From the NCBI GenBank assembly GCA_002966495.1, contig CP016490.1:1612001-1676000 (forward strand): 64,000 nt of DNA. The letters run 5' to 3'. The stretch is from Halomonas sp. GFAJ-1 (lineage in GTDB: Bacteria > Pseudomonadota > Gammaproteobacteria > Pseudomonadales > Halomonadaceae). Positions 33,822 to 42,747 of the stretch are shown piece after piece. The notes beneath the pieces are model-generated. The model made no database searches. It was not told the origin of the DNA and was given only the letters and a program-made list of their open reading frames with translations. Position 1 is the stretch's first letter, and every line of letters starts with the position of its first letter. Position numbers and translations under genes: made by a program.

Positions 33822-35429
33822 TTAAAGCGGCAGTGCAGCCCCGTCGGTGCGCGGCTCGGTGCCGCCTTGCAGTACGCCTGTTTCAGGGTCGCGCAGAATG
33901 ATTTGGCCTCGGCCGAAGCTGATCGAATCAGCGACTTTAACGATGTCGTGACCGCGACGAGCCAGCGCGAGCGCTAAGTGGTTGGGGAAGTCGGCTTCAA
34001 CTTCGATGGTTTTGCCTTTTGTCCACTTCCAGCGCGGCATATCCAGCGCTGCCTGCGGGTTAAGGTGATCCTCAATCATCGCAGTGACCACCTGCACTTG
34101 GCCCTGAGGCTGCATGTAGCCGCCCATCACACCAAAGGGCCCAACAGCTTGGTTATCTTTAGTGATAAAGCCCGGGATAATGGTGTGATAGGTACGTTTG
34201 CCAGGAGCCAATGCGTTGGTGTGTTCCGAGTCAAGCGAGAACGACCAGCCTCGGTTTTGCAGGCTAATGCCGGTACCCGGGATCACAATGCCGGAACCAA
34301 AGCCCTCAAAATTGCTTTGAATAAACGACACCATATTGCCATCATCGTCAGCGGTCGCTAGGTAAACTGTTCCCCCCTTTAGCGGATTACCATGAACCGG
34401 ATCAAGGGCATCTTGGCCAATAAGGTCCGCGCGTTGGGAGAGGTAATCACTAGAAAGCATCTGCTCAACGCTAGGCTGCATCGCTGAGCGTTCGGTAACG
34501 TAGTGTAAGCCGTCTACATAACCAAGCTTTGTTGCCTCAATACGACGGTGAAGGGTTTCTAGCGGGTCGTTAGATTTTTTGCCTAACGCTTCCAGTATAC
34601 CTAAGGCTTGCAGCACAATTAAGCCGCTGCCATTCGGCGGAATTTCCCAAATATCATGACCACGATAGCGGACACTGATGGGTTTAACCCATTCTGGTTT
34701 GAAAGCCTGTAAATCTTCTTTTCGTAAGAAGCCACCATGTGCGCGTGAAAAGGCATCCATCGCTTCCGCTAAGCTTCCTTGATAAAACGCACTAGCATTT
34801 GTGTTGGCAATTTCACGCAGCGTTTTTGCCATATCGGGGGAACGCCAAACATCGCCTGGGTCGGGGGCTTTGCCGTTGGGAGTGAAATGTGTAAACCACG
34901 GAGCAAACTGTTCTGTGTTGTATTTTGCGTAGCGCTCTTCAGCGGTTTTCCAAAGCTGGCTAGCGACTGCAGATACGGCAAATCCCTCTTCAGCTAACTC
35001 AATAGCAGGCGCTAATAGTTGCTCGAAAGGGAGCTTTCCAAAACGCTCTGACATCGTCGCCCAAGCGCCCGGTGCACCGGGAACTGTGACCGGTACTAAT
35101 CCATGGGCTGGCATTTCATCATAGCCTAAGCTTTTAACGGCATCGCATGAAATACTCTTTGGCGCAGGCCCGCTGGCATTTAATCCATATAACTCATCTT
35201 TTACCCATACAAGAGCAAAGGCATCGCTGCCAATACCATTTGAGGTTGGTTCAACCACGGTTAAAGCGGCTGCAGTCGCAATAGCAGCGTCGATGGCATT
35301 GCCACCTTTTCGTAAAATATCGATGCCTACTTGTGCGGCAAGCGTCTGAGACGTCGCCACCATACCGCGTTTCCCAAAAGTAACCATGCGTCGTGAGGCC
35401 GAAGGGTAATAGTGTGGGTCAGTGTGCAT
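33822..35429 (-). CDS. Gamma-glutamyltransferase family protein, cytoplasmic type
   Basis: 535 residues. N-terminal VATSQTLAAQVGIDILRKGGNAIDAA and the autoprocessing/catalytic Thr at about 354 (GGTVYLATADDDGN) with the downstream GG motif MGGYMQPQGQ. These enzymes cleave themselves before the Thr into two subunits and hydrolyse or transfer gamma-glutamyl groups, or act on cephalosporin-like amides. No signal peptide, unlike periplasmic Ggt. The start codon lies 8 bp after tctA, and AGGAG overlaps the tctA end, so it is part of the TctCBA operon. A cytoplasmic enzyme acting on the imported compound is the likely role. Confidence 0.88.
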   Translation of the reverse strand: MHTDPHYYPSASRRMVTFGKRGMVATSQTLAAQVGIDILRKGGNAIDAAIATAAALTVVEPTSNGIGSDAFALVWVKDELYGLNASGPAPKSISCDAVKSLGYDEMPAHGLVPVTVPGAPGAWATMSERFGKLPFEQLLAPAIELAEEGFAVSAVASQLWKTAEERYAKYNTEQFAPWFTHFTPNGKAPDPGDVWRSPDMAKTLREIANTNASAFYQGSLAEAMDAFSRAHGGFLRKEDLQAFKPEWVKPISVRYRGHDIWEIPPNGSGLIVLQALGILEALGKKSNDPLETLHRRIEATKLGYVDGLHYVTERSAMQPSVEQMLSSDYLSQRADLIGQDALDPVHGNPLKGGTVYLATADDDGNMVSFIQSNFEGFGSGIVIPGTGISLQNRGWSFSLDSEHTNALAPGKRTYHTIIPGFITKDNQAVGPFGVMGGYMQPQGQVQVVTAMIEDHLNPQAALDMPRWKWTKGKTIEVEADFPNHLALALARRGHDIVKVADSISFGRGQIILRDPETGVLQGGTEPRTDGAALPL

Positions 35430-35437
35430 GAGCGCTC

Positions 35438-36964
35438 CTATTCTGGTGTGGTACCGAGGCGTTGAGTCATTAAACGGCGTTGTTTCATGTAGCTATAAAT
35501 ACTGTAAATGACAGAAACAACCGCCAGTGTTAGTAAAAGAGCTGAAATTGGCCTTGTGAAAAACAGCGTCCAATCAGTACTGGTTTGGAAAGCTCTTCTT
35601 AAGTTGGTTTCCGCAATAGGCCCTAATACAACGCCTAGTACCAACGGGGCGAGTGGGTAGTCGAGCTTTTTAAGGAGGTATCCCACTGCACCTATGCAAG
35701 CGAGCAGATAAAGGTCAGATAAGCGATTATTCAAGGTGTAAGTACCAATGGCGCAACACGCTAATACTGCTGGAACTACAATATATTTAGGTACGTTTAA
35801 CAGACGTAAGAACGCGCGCATTAAAACTACGCCAATAAATAGCATGAAAACAGAGGCAATCGCCATGGCAATAAACATGCTATATACCAAATCGGGGTGA
35901 TCAAGGATTAAGCGTGGCCCAATACTAATGCCATGTACCATTATAGCGGCCATAAGAACCGCATCGGCCGGAGACCCTGGTATACCCAATGCTATTAAAG
36001 GTATTAGGCTGCCGCCGACTGTTGATGAGTTACCCGATTCAGAGGCTACAACACCTTCAGGTTCTCCTTTGCCAAACGTTTCTGGGTGTTTTGAAGCCCG
36101 CTTAGCTTGATCGTAAGCTAGAAGGTTTGAAATGGAACTGCCCGCACCGGGGACGGCACCAATAAATACACCTAGTAGTGATGATCTTATTACGTTGACT
36201 GGCTTTAACATTATGTCTTTGACAGTTTGCCAAAGATGAGGGCGCATATCGCCGCTAATCAGTGTGCTAGACGCTTGCTGTTTGCCTGCGGTATTAGGCT
36301 CTAATTCTGAGAGTAACTGGCTCATGGCGTACATGCCTATCAAGACCACCAGGAACGGTATGCCTGCTGTCAAAATTTCATAGCCAAAGGTAAATCGTTC
36401 ACGCCCCATGAGAGGGTCGGGCCCTATAGTAGCGATACCAATACCTATAAGGCCGGCAATTAAACCTCGGATAAGAGAATCACCCACTAGGCTAGCGATA
36501 ATAGTCAACGCAAAAATGATAAGCGCAAAATATTCCCAGGGGCCTAACTTAACGGCCAGGAGCGCAAGAGGGGGAGCAGCAACGATTAGTACAGCAATAG
36601 AAATGATTGAACCCACAAATGAGGCCAATAACCCAAGCGATAGCGCTTTTCCGGGTTTGCCTTGCCTAGCCATAGGAAATGCATCAAACGTTGTCGCGAC
36701 TGATGAAGGGGTTCCTGGTATACCCAACAGTGCAGCACTATATAGGCCCCCGCTTAATCCACCCACATAAACCGATAACATAACTGCAATACCCTGCATG
36801 GGGGGCATCGCAAATGTGAGCGGCAGCGTAAGAACGATCGCCATGGTAATGGTAAAACCAGGGATTGCAGCGGCAACGATACCTGCAAACGTTGCTACTG
36901 CCATAAGTAATAGCGTATAGGGTTCTGTTACGCCCCCTAGCGCGATGAGAAAAGCGTCAGTCAT
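35438..36964 (-). CDS. tctA: Tripartite tricarboxylate transporter, large permease
   Basis: 508 residues, about 11-12 transmembrane helices, typical TctA. Conserved segments include GIVAAAIPGFTITMA, LLGIPGTPSSVATT and GAVPGAGSSISNLLAYD, a duplicated Pro-Gly-rich motif of this family. Takes up carboxylates using an ion gradient together with TctB and the periplasmic TctC. tctB lies 8 bp upstream, ggt 8 bp downstream. Confidence 0.93.
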   Translation of the reverse strand: MTDAFLIALGGVTEPYTLLLMAVATFAGIVAAAIPGFTITMAIVLTLPLTFAMPPMQGIAVMLSVYVGGLSGGLYSAALLGIPGTPSSVATTFDAFPMARQGKPGKALSLGLLASFVGSIISIAVLIVAAPPLALLAVKLGPWEYFALIIFALTIIASLVGDSLIRGLIAGLIGIGIATIGPDPLMGRERFTFGYEILTAGIPFLVVLIGMYAMSQLLSELEPNTAGKQQASSTLISGDMRPHLWQTVKDIMLKPVNVIRSSLLGVFIGAVPGAGSSISNLLAYDQAKRASKHPETFGKGEPEGVVASESGNSSTVGGSLIPLIALGIPGSPADAVLMAAIMVHGISIGPRLILDHPDLVYSMFIAMAIASVFMLFIGVVLMRAFLRLLNVPKYIVVPAVLACCAIGTYTLNNRLSDLYLLACIGAVGYLLKKLDYPLAPLVLGVVLGPIAETNLRRAFQTSTDWTLFFTRPISALLLTLAVVSVIYSIYSYMKQRRLMTQRLGTTPE

Positions 36965-36972
36965 AATTCACC

Positions 36973-37470
36973 TTACCATTGAGCACGGGGAAGATAGATG
37001 CTGAAGACCTCTGAAAATAAATAGTAAGGCCCTGCAGAAAAAAGAATGGCGACGAAAATGACAATAGGTACTGTAATTGGCTTTTTGGGCGCCAAATAAA
37101 ATTGAGCCGCGACTAAGTAAGTAAAAGTGCTAATAATAAATCCAGCAAAAGGCATTGCTATCATGTAAGTAATGAAAAAAGCTAGATTAATAATGACCGA
37201 TTTAAGCGAAACTAGTCTTTTCCAGGCAATGCTAAAAGCCGTAAGCGGAAAACCATGCTTTGTTATGTCAGAAATAGCCGCTATTACGCAAAGCACCACG
37301 ATGCCTAAAAAAACTATTTGTGGAAAAGTGCCTGCATTCATTGGCTCCCAACGAGAGGCCGGCAAAGAGCCGGCCTTGAAGGCCATGAATAATGCACCGA
37401 GGGCGATAATTAGATAAGAAAGCAGCTGTAAAGCAGGAATTAAAGCTGCCTCTGAACTTCTACGCTCCAT
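36973..37470 (-). CDS. tctB: Tripartite tricarboxylate transporter, small permease
   Basis: 165 residues with four transmembrane helices, the size and topology of TctB (e.g. SYLIIALGALFMAF, FPQIVFLGIVVLCV). It forms the membrane complex with TctA. Low sequence conservation is normal in this family; the assignment rests on position between tctC and tctA. GGAGG-like sequence precedes the ATG. Confidence 0.88.
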   Translation of the reverse strand: MERRSSEAALIPALQLLSYLIIALGALFMAFKAGSLPASRWEPMNAGTFPQIVFLGIVVLCVIAAISDITKHGFPLTAFSIAWKRLVSLKSVIINLAFFITYMIAMPFAGFIISTFTYLVAAQFYLAPKKPITVPIVIFVAILFSAGPYYLFSEVFSIYLPRAQW

Positions 37471-37499
37471 AATGGCCTCCTAATGAACGCGATATTACC

Positions 37500-38450
37500 T
37501 CAGTCAAGGAGGTGGGCGTTATTTCCAATAATCTCATTGTTGCGCTCTAGATACGCGGTATAGTCTTCACGATTAAGGTAACGTACGCTTCCCCCTACGT
37601 TTTCTATATCGGTTTGGAAACCTTCGCTAACAGCAACATTTGCAAGCGCACTTTCAAGCCTCTCAATAATTGATTCTGGCGTGCCTTTAGGCACTACAAT
37701 GCCTCGCGTTACCAAAAACTCAAGGTCATGACCTAGCTCTTGAAGCGTCGGAGTGTCAGGTAGTTCTTCAATACGCTCATTGGTTGCGGCTGCCAACACA
37801 TTTAAGTCGCCATTTTCAACAAATGCTCGGGCAGAATAATAATCTTCAATAGCAGCGGTAATATGTCCGCCTGCGAGTGCACGTAAACGCTCGCCGGTGC
37901 CTTCATAACCTACGTAGCCGAACTGCGTATCAGTAGACTCCTCAAACTGTACGGCCCATAGATGAGGGATGCCTCCTAGCGTAACCCCCATACGGTACTC
38001 ACCAGGACTTGCTTTAACATCTTCAAGCATGTCATCAAGCGTTTCCCAGCCAGTATCTGCGTTTACTACGATGACTGAGTTATCACTGGTCATCATTGAA
38101 ACAACATCAAAATCATCCCAATTAAGCTCAGTAACGCCTGAATGGTGAGCAATTAATAAACCCTCATGTATTTGCGTAATAGTGTAGCCATCATTGGCAC
38201 GGCGTGACGCTTCACGTAAGCCTACTGTGCCACTAGCACCGGGCATATTAATAACGGGTATTGCTTGTTCAAACTCTGCTTCAAGGTGTTTGCTGACAAT
38301 GCGCATTAATAGATCACTGCCTCCACCAGGCCCCCACGGTACGATAAATTCGATCGGCTTATTGGGATAGTCATCTGCCGCTAAAAGTGACATGGGGAGA
38401 AACATTGAGGCTGCAAGTGTAGTGGCGGTAAATATAGCTTTTAATTTCAT
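37500..38450 (-). CDS. tctC: Tripartite tricarboxylate transporter substrate-binding protein
   Basis: About 316 residues. Signal peptide (MKLKAIFT to LLAADD), then the Bug/TctC fold with YPNKPIEFIVPWGPGGGSD and NMPGASGTVGL, the loops that hold the carboxylate ligand. ATG 38450 gives a normal signal peptide; ATG 38462 adds four residues and neither has a strong ribosome site. It captures substrate in the periplasm for TctBA. The operon continues through tctB, tctA and ggt. Confidence 0.92.
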   Translation of the reverse strand: MKLKAIFTATTLAASMFLPMSLLAADDYPNKPIEFIVPWGPGGGSDLLMRIVSKHLEAEFEQAIPVINMPGASGTVGLREASRRANDGYTITQIHEGLLIAHHSGVTELNWDDFDVVSMMTSDNSVIVVNADTGWETLDDMLEDVKASPGEYRMGVTLGGIPHLWAVQFEESTDTQFGYVGYEGTGERLRALAGGHITAAIEDYYSARAFVENGDLNVLAAATNERIEELPDTPTLQELGHDLEFLVTRGIVVPKGTPESIIERLESALANVAVSEGFQTDIENVGGSVRYLNREDYTAYLERNNEIIGNNAHLLD

Positions 38451-38535
38451 CAGTAGGCCCATTCGTTGTGTGTTGTTTAAGGTCTTTATTGTATGTTTCT
38501 GGTACAGCTAATACTTTTTATGTGCTAGTGGATGT

Positions 38536-39066
38536 TCAAGAAAGAAAAAGCCCTCCGTAAACTAATGCACCCATAACCACAAAGGCGGGATGCGTTTTAA
38601 AGCGAATCAATGCAATTGCTGCTACGATGCCGATAATCAGCGTGTGTATGGCTCCACTGGTAGTAACGCTTTCGAGTAAAAAGCCTAAGGTTAACCACGC
38701 CATCATCATCGCGATGACCGGGCGAACCCATTGGCTCATCCGTTTGACCCGGGGGGAGTCTCGATGGCGATAGAGCAACCCAAGCGCCCCTAGCATCAGT
38801 AATAGTGAGGGAATGACAGTCGCCGCAACGGCAATCAACGCACCGCCTATGCCTGCTACTTCATAACCGATATAGCCTGCCATTTTGGTGGCAATTGGGC
38901 TGGGAAGCGCGTTGCCGAGAGCCAGCGTTTCGGCAAAGCCTTGTGCTGACATCCAGCCATAGCGACCCACCACCTCCGCTTCAATAAGCGGAATAATCGC
39001 CGGGCCGCCGCCATAACCAATAATGTTGGGAATAAAAAAAGCTAAGAACAGCTCCCAATAGATCAT
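38536..39066 (-). CDS. chrA: Chromate transporter half-protein (second)
   Basis: 176 residues, about six hydrophobic segments, one ChrA domain. Signature GYGGGPAIIPLIEAEVV near the N-terminus. Short-chain ChrA proteins work as a pair of inverted halves to export chromate. Its start overlaps the preceding half gene by 4 bp (ATGA), so the two are translationally coupled. Confidence 0.9.
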   Translation of the reverse strand: MIYWELFLAFFIPNIIGYGGGPAIIPLIEAEVVGRYGWMSAQGFAETLALGNALPSPIATKMAGYIGYEVAGIGGALIAVAATVIPSLLLMLGALGLLYRHRDSPRVKRMSQWVRPVIAMMMAWLTLGFLLESVTTSGAIHTLIIGIVAAIALIRFKTHPAFVVMGALVYGGLFLS

Positions 39067-39620
39067 GCTGAGCCCTCCGCCGGTTTTTTATGCGTGGGCC
39101 GAAGCAGGGCTGTTAGCAGAATGGCGCCAATCACCCAGCCTGGGTGTACGCCCAGCCAATAAATAATGGCACCGGCAGCGACTGCCATGACAGCACTTGC
39201 CAGCCAGCCTAGCGCTGCCTGTGATTTGTCGAAAAAATCCCAGGTCAGCTGTCCCATCATAACCATGACGACCGGAATCACGGCCTGCCCCATGCCCCGT
39301 ATCCAGCCTACGTCGCGGTAGCGGCTAAAAATGCCTAACATCACAATCATGGCCACCACCATGGGAAAAATAGTCGCGAGTACCGCAATGACGCAGCCGC
39401 TGGTTCCTGCTACGCGATAACCAATATATCCAGGCATTTTTGTCGCAATAGGCCCAGGCAAGGTGTTCGCAATCGCCAGTACATCGGCAAATTCTTCATC
39501 GGTGAGCCATTGATGGCGTGTTACAACTTCTGCACGTACCAGCGGTATCATGGAAGGGCCGCCGCCAAAGCCAAAAATCCCGACGCGGAAAAAGGCCCAC
39601 AAAAGTGCGGTTTGCTTCAT
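39063..39620 (-). CDS. chrA: Chromate transporter half-protein (first)
   Basis: 185 residues, one ChrA domain with FGFGGGPSMIPLVRAEVV and LPGPIATKMPGYIGYR, homologous to the neighbouring half. Together they equal one long-chain ChrA. Chromate efflux is the known family role, but pairs like this beside organic-acid uptake genes may have another anion as substrate. It is divergent from a GntR regulator. Confidence 0.9.
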   Translation of the reverse strand: MKQTALLWAFFRVGIFGFGGGPSMIPLVRAEVVTRHQWLTDEEFADVLAIANTLPGPIATKMPGYIGYRVAGTSGCVIAVLATIFPMVVAMIVMLGIFSRYRDVGWIRGMGQAVIPVVMVMMGQLTWDFFDKSQAALGWLASAVMAVAAGAIIYWLGVHPGWVIGAILLTALLRPTHKKPAEGSA

Positions 39621-39715
39621 TTTCCAGGTGCCTGTAGAGGAAGCTGTGTGAGAAAAAACGCTGCATCAGAAATCATCGAAATGCCTGTTTATCGTTTGTA
39701 AGTTAAAAAATCGAT

Positions 39716-39731
39716 TATTTTGTCTAAAATA
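39716..39731. promoter_or_regulatory. Palindrome in the chrA/GntR divergent region
   Basis: TATTTT-GTCT-AAAATA, 6-bp arms, centred between the first chrA half and the GntR gene. It could be the GntR operator; GntR/FCD sites are usually short palindromes of this size, but the AT-rich arms are weak evidence. Confidence 0.4.
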
Positions 39732-39824
39732 GAATATAGGTGAGCCTTGTAAGAGGCGTCAACATCTACATGAAGAATCTCCGTTAACCGATGCATTGCG
39801 TAAGGCACGCAAAAGGACTCCGGC

Positions 39825-40493
39825 ATGAACAAGCATATCCAGCTCCCTACCGGTAAGGCATCTAGCCCCATTTACGATCTACTGCACAGAGATTTGGTGG
39901 GGGGGCGCTTTAAAGCAGGGGAAAAATTGGCGATTAATGCGCTAAAAGAGCAGTACCAAGTAGGGCTTAGCCCGCTGCGTGAAGCGCTCAACAAACTGGC
40001 GGCGTATGGCTTGCTAGAGCAAGAGAATCAACGTGGCTTTAGAGTGCCCAAGCTCTCCCGTGATGAGCTGGATGATATTGCCCAGATGCGCACCGAGCTT
40101 GAAGGTATGGCGCTTGAGCGTGCCATTGCCCAAGGGGATGCCCTATGGGAGGCAGATTTATTAGCTGCCGCCCATCGGCTAAAGCGTGCGGATATTACGC
40201 TGGATAAAGGGGAAGAGTGGGAGCGCCTGCATACTCAGTTTCATCGAACGCTAGTGGCGCCCTGTGGCTCGGTGTGGCTACTGCGCTTTATTGAGCAGTT
40301 ACACGACCAGTTTGATCGTTATCGGCGGTTAGGGCCAAAAATGCCGACCATCCGCCAAGCACTGGATGATCAGCACCATGAATTAGTGGAGCTGGCGCTT
40401 CAACGCGATGCAGCCGCCGCACGAGCGCTAATGGACGACCATATTCACAAGTCTTATGAAGTGGCGCTGGCACGTTACCAAGAGCATGCCTAA
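39825..40493 (+). CDS. GntR-family regulator with FCD domain
   Basis: 222 residues. N-terminal winged helix (about 15-75: IYDLLHRDLVGGRFKAGEKL, LSPLREALNKLAAYGLLEQE) and an FCD ligand domain with the Asp and three His metal ligands (MRTELEG, HTQFHRTLVA, DDQHHELVELAL, DDHI). FCD regulators sense small carboxylates, which suits control of the divergent chrA-chrA-tctCBA-ggt cluster. Assignment of targets is inferred from position. Confidence 0.9.
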   Translation: MNKHIQLPTGKASSPIYDLLHRDLVGGRFKAGEKLAINALKEQYQVGLSPLREALNKLAAYGLLEQENQRGFRVPKLSRDELDDIAQMRTELEGMALERAIAQGDALWEADLLAAAHRLKRADITLDKGEEWERLHTQFHRTLVAPCGSVWLLRFIEQLHDQFDRYRRLGPKMPTIRQALDDQHHELVELALQRDAAAARALMDDHIHKSYEVALARYQEHA

Positions 40494-40574
40494 AGCCAAG
40501 ACAGCGGTTGCCAGGTAAACTCGCCTTATCTGAGAGATTTCGCCCTTAATTCAGTACCGAAGGTATGAGTCGTC

Positions 40575-41138
40575 ATGCAAGTAACAGACAGCACCATTAT
40601 CGAACAGACGTTGGCATGGGTACGCAGCTTTATTGTGGAGCACAATATTTGTCCCTTTGCTAAGCGCGAGTTAGAGAATGGCAGTATCCGCGTGGAAGTC
40701 GTGCGCTCAAAAAAAATGGAAGTCGCCCTGGAAGAGTTAGTGGCTGAGATTGAGTGGCTAAATGAGCACCCTGAAACCGAGACCACGCTCTTGGTATTTC
40801 CCACGTTGTTTAAAAATTTCGACCACTACTTAGATTACGTTGAGTTCGCGGAAAGCCTGCTAGAAGAGCAGGGCTATGACGGTATCTATCAGTTAGCCAC
40901 GTTTCACCCAGATTACTGCTTTGCTGATGCCGAACCGGAAGACGCTTCGAATTACACCAATCGCTCGCCCTATGCGATGGTGCACCTGTTGCGCGAAGCA
41001 AGCGTTGAAAAAGCGATCGCTTTTTATGGCGATACGGCACTGATCCCTGAGCGTAATATTGCCCACTTAACCGCCATGGGCAGCACTGCTGCCGAAGCGA
41101 CGTTACAGCGTTGTTTCAATGCGCCTCTTCATAAATGA
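40575..41138 (+). CDS. DUF1415 family protein
   Basis: 187 residues matching the uncharacterised DUF1415 family: ICPFAKRELENGSIRV, ETTLLVFPTLFKNFDHYLDY, QLATFHPDYCFAD and a final block RSPYAMVHLLREASVEKAI. The Cys-Pro-Phe-Ala near residue 26 is strongly conserved and could be functional. Soluble; role unknown. Confidence 0.88.
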   Translation: MQVTDSTIIEQTLAWVRSFIVEHNICPFAKRELENGSIRVEVVRSKKMEVALEELVAEIEWLNEHPETETTLLVFPTLFKNFDHYLDYVEFAESLLEEQGYDGIYQLATFHPDYCFADAEPEDASNYTNRSPYAMVHLLREASVEKAIAFYGDTALIPERNIAHLTAMGSTAAEATLQRCFNAPLHK

Positions 41139-41358
41139 TAAGGAGATGTTTTCCCTGGTGTTTGGCTTGATAAAGCGCGGCGTCTGCCCGCTGAAATACT
41201 TGGCTAATGGCATGACCATGTTGGGACCAAATGGCGGCTCCTAAGCTGCATCCTACCTGTGCGGTTTGCCCATCAGGTAGGGGCGCCAGCTTAGCAATAT
41301 GGGTAAGTAAACGCTGACTAATGTTTTTAGCAAGAGAGGCGCTGTAGGCCTGAAAGGT
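41116..41358 (-). pseudogene. Remnant of a GGDEF (diguanylate cyclase) gene
   Basis: The minus frame is open from just after a TAA at 41359-41361 to TGA at 41116 and has no start codon or ribosome site at its head. The product reads as the last 80 residues of a GGDEF domain: VGCSLGAAIW, then SQHGHAISQVFQRADAALYQ and AKHQGKH. The GGDEF catalytic motif and any sensor domain are lost. It overlaps the 3' end of the DUF1415 gene. From 41359 to 41490 I see only a 14-codon open frame and no convincing gene. Confidence 0.75.
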
Positions 41359-41490
41359 TTATGGGCATAGGGCACTAAAAGAAGTAGTCGGTATATGTGT
41401 TTTACCCTATCGTAGTTTTGGTATTTGTACGAATGAGGAAGGAAAGGCTATGGCAGTGCAAGCGCGCACATTGGATGGCGTGGAAGGCAG

Positions 41491-42003
41491 TTAAGCGTAA
41501 GCCGAGGCTGACAGCGTTTTATACATCACATGCGTATCGACCAAGCCCAGCGTGGCGTGGCGGTAAGCGTTGGGCACCGTGCCCACAATATGAAAACCTA
41601 ACCGCTGCCATAGCTTCACAGCCACCTGATTACTGGCTACTACTGCATTAAACTGCATGGCTTCGAAGCCCGCTTCTACAGCCAACGCTTGGGAGTGTTC
41701 GCACATGACTTTGGCAACCCCTTTGCCGCGTGCTTGTGGCGTCACCATATAGCCACAGTTGCATATGTGTTTACCGGGGCCTGCGGCATTGGCTTTTAAA
41801 TAATAAGCGCCCAGCAGTTGGTTTTCCTCATCTTTAACCGCGATGCTGTAAAGCGGTGTTTGGCACCATAACGTAAAAGCATTTTCATACGTGATGTTAG
41901 GGTCTATCGCGTAGGTTTCTTGTGCCGCTACAATGGCCTGAAATGTTGGCCAAAACTCACTGAAGTCTTCCGAGGTCATTGGCGTAAATGCGTGAGATTG
42001 CAT
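41491..42003 (-). CDS. GNAT-family N-acetyltransferase
   Basis: 170 residues with a GNAT core: acetyl-CoA loop ARGKGVAKVMCEHSQ preceded by CNCGYMVTPQ, and NQVAVKLWQRLGFHIVGTVP in motif B. Cytoplasmic. Substrate unknown. The reading frame ends next to the GGDEF remnant. Confidence 0.85.
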   Translation of the reverse strand: MQSHAFTPMTSEDFSEFWPTFQAIVAAQETYAIDPNITYENAFTLWCQTPLYSIAVKDEENQLLGAYYLKANAAGPGKHICNCGYMVTPQARGKGVAKVMCEHSQALAVEAGFEAMQFNAVVASNQVAVKLWQRLGFHIVGTVPNAYRHATLGLVDTHVMYKTLSASAYA

Positions 42004-42088
42004 GGGCAGTGTTTCCGTAAAACGGTTATCTAGATAACAAAAGCATGGCGTACGTTAGTATACTCTGATGTGTTTATAGGGCCCCATC

Positions 42089-42721
42089 ATGACAATAGAA
42101 AGTGCACTGACCTATTTTTTAGCGATTTTTATTTTTGCGGTCACGCCAGGCCCCGGCATTTTTGCGCTGTTGGCGAAGGGAATGGCTGCGGGCACTCGAC
42201 CATGCATACCGCTGGCGCTTGGCATGACGGCAAGTGACATTATTTATCTGCTACTGGCGTTTTATGGCTTGGCAGCGTTGGCCGAAAACTGGGGTGAGGC
42301 GTTCACCCTGTTGCGTTATGTGGGGGCTGCTTATCTGTTTTATCTTGGCTGGCAGATGTGGACAGCTGAGGTGACGAACAATGCGTTAGCGTCGGCCCAC
42401 TATGACAATAGCGTGTCTACCCGCGATATTCTCAAGAGCTTTATGCAAGGCTTCTTAATTTCGGCGTCTAACCCAAAAGTAATTCTATTTTATATTGCGT
42501 TCTTACCCACCTTTATTGATCTCACCGTGCTTAACCGAAGTGATATGTTCCTCGTAGTGGGCTTAACGTTAGTAGGGTTAATGATGGGCTTAATGCTGGT
42601 GGCCTCGTTTGCCTCCTCTGCTCGACGGTTCTTTCAGTCAGAGCGTGCTCAAAGAGGCACCAACCGGACCGCAGGCTCGCTTATGGTGGCGGCAGGTGCC
42701 TTTCTGATTGCCAAAGGGTAG
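42089..42721 (+). CDS. LysE/RhtB-family exporter
   Basis: 210 residues with six hydrophobic helices. The LysE signatures FAVTPGPGIFALLAKGMAAG and FLISASNPKVILFYIAFLP are clear. RhtB-type proteins export amino acids such as homoserine, threonine or lysine from the cytoplasm. Convergent with the next gene; no regulator adjacent. Confidence 0.9.
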   Translation: MTIESALTYFLAIFIFAVTPGPGIFALLAKGMAAGTRPCIPLALGMTASDIIYLLLAFYGLAALAENWGEAFTLLRYVGAAYLFYLGWQMWTAEVTNNALASAHYDNSVSTRDILKSFMQGFLISASNPKVILFYIAFLPTFIDLTVLNRSDMFLVVGLTLVGLMMGLMLVASFASSARRFFQSERAQRGTNRTAGSLMVAAGAFLIAKG

Positions 42722-42747
42722 GGCGCGGGCGCGTTAAGAATAGCCGC

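Noticed and set aside
41450..41494. 14-codon open frame with a purine-rich ribosome site (MAVQARTLDGVEGS)
   Set aside because: Too short to support; it ends inside the GNAT gene and shows no homology; possibly the head of a lost gene.
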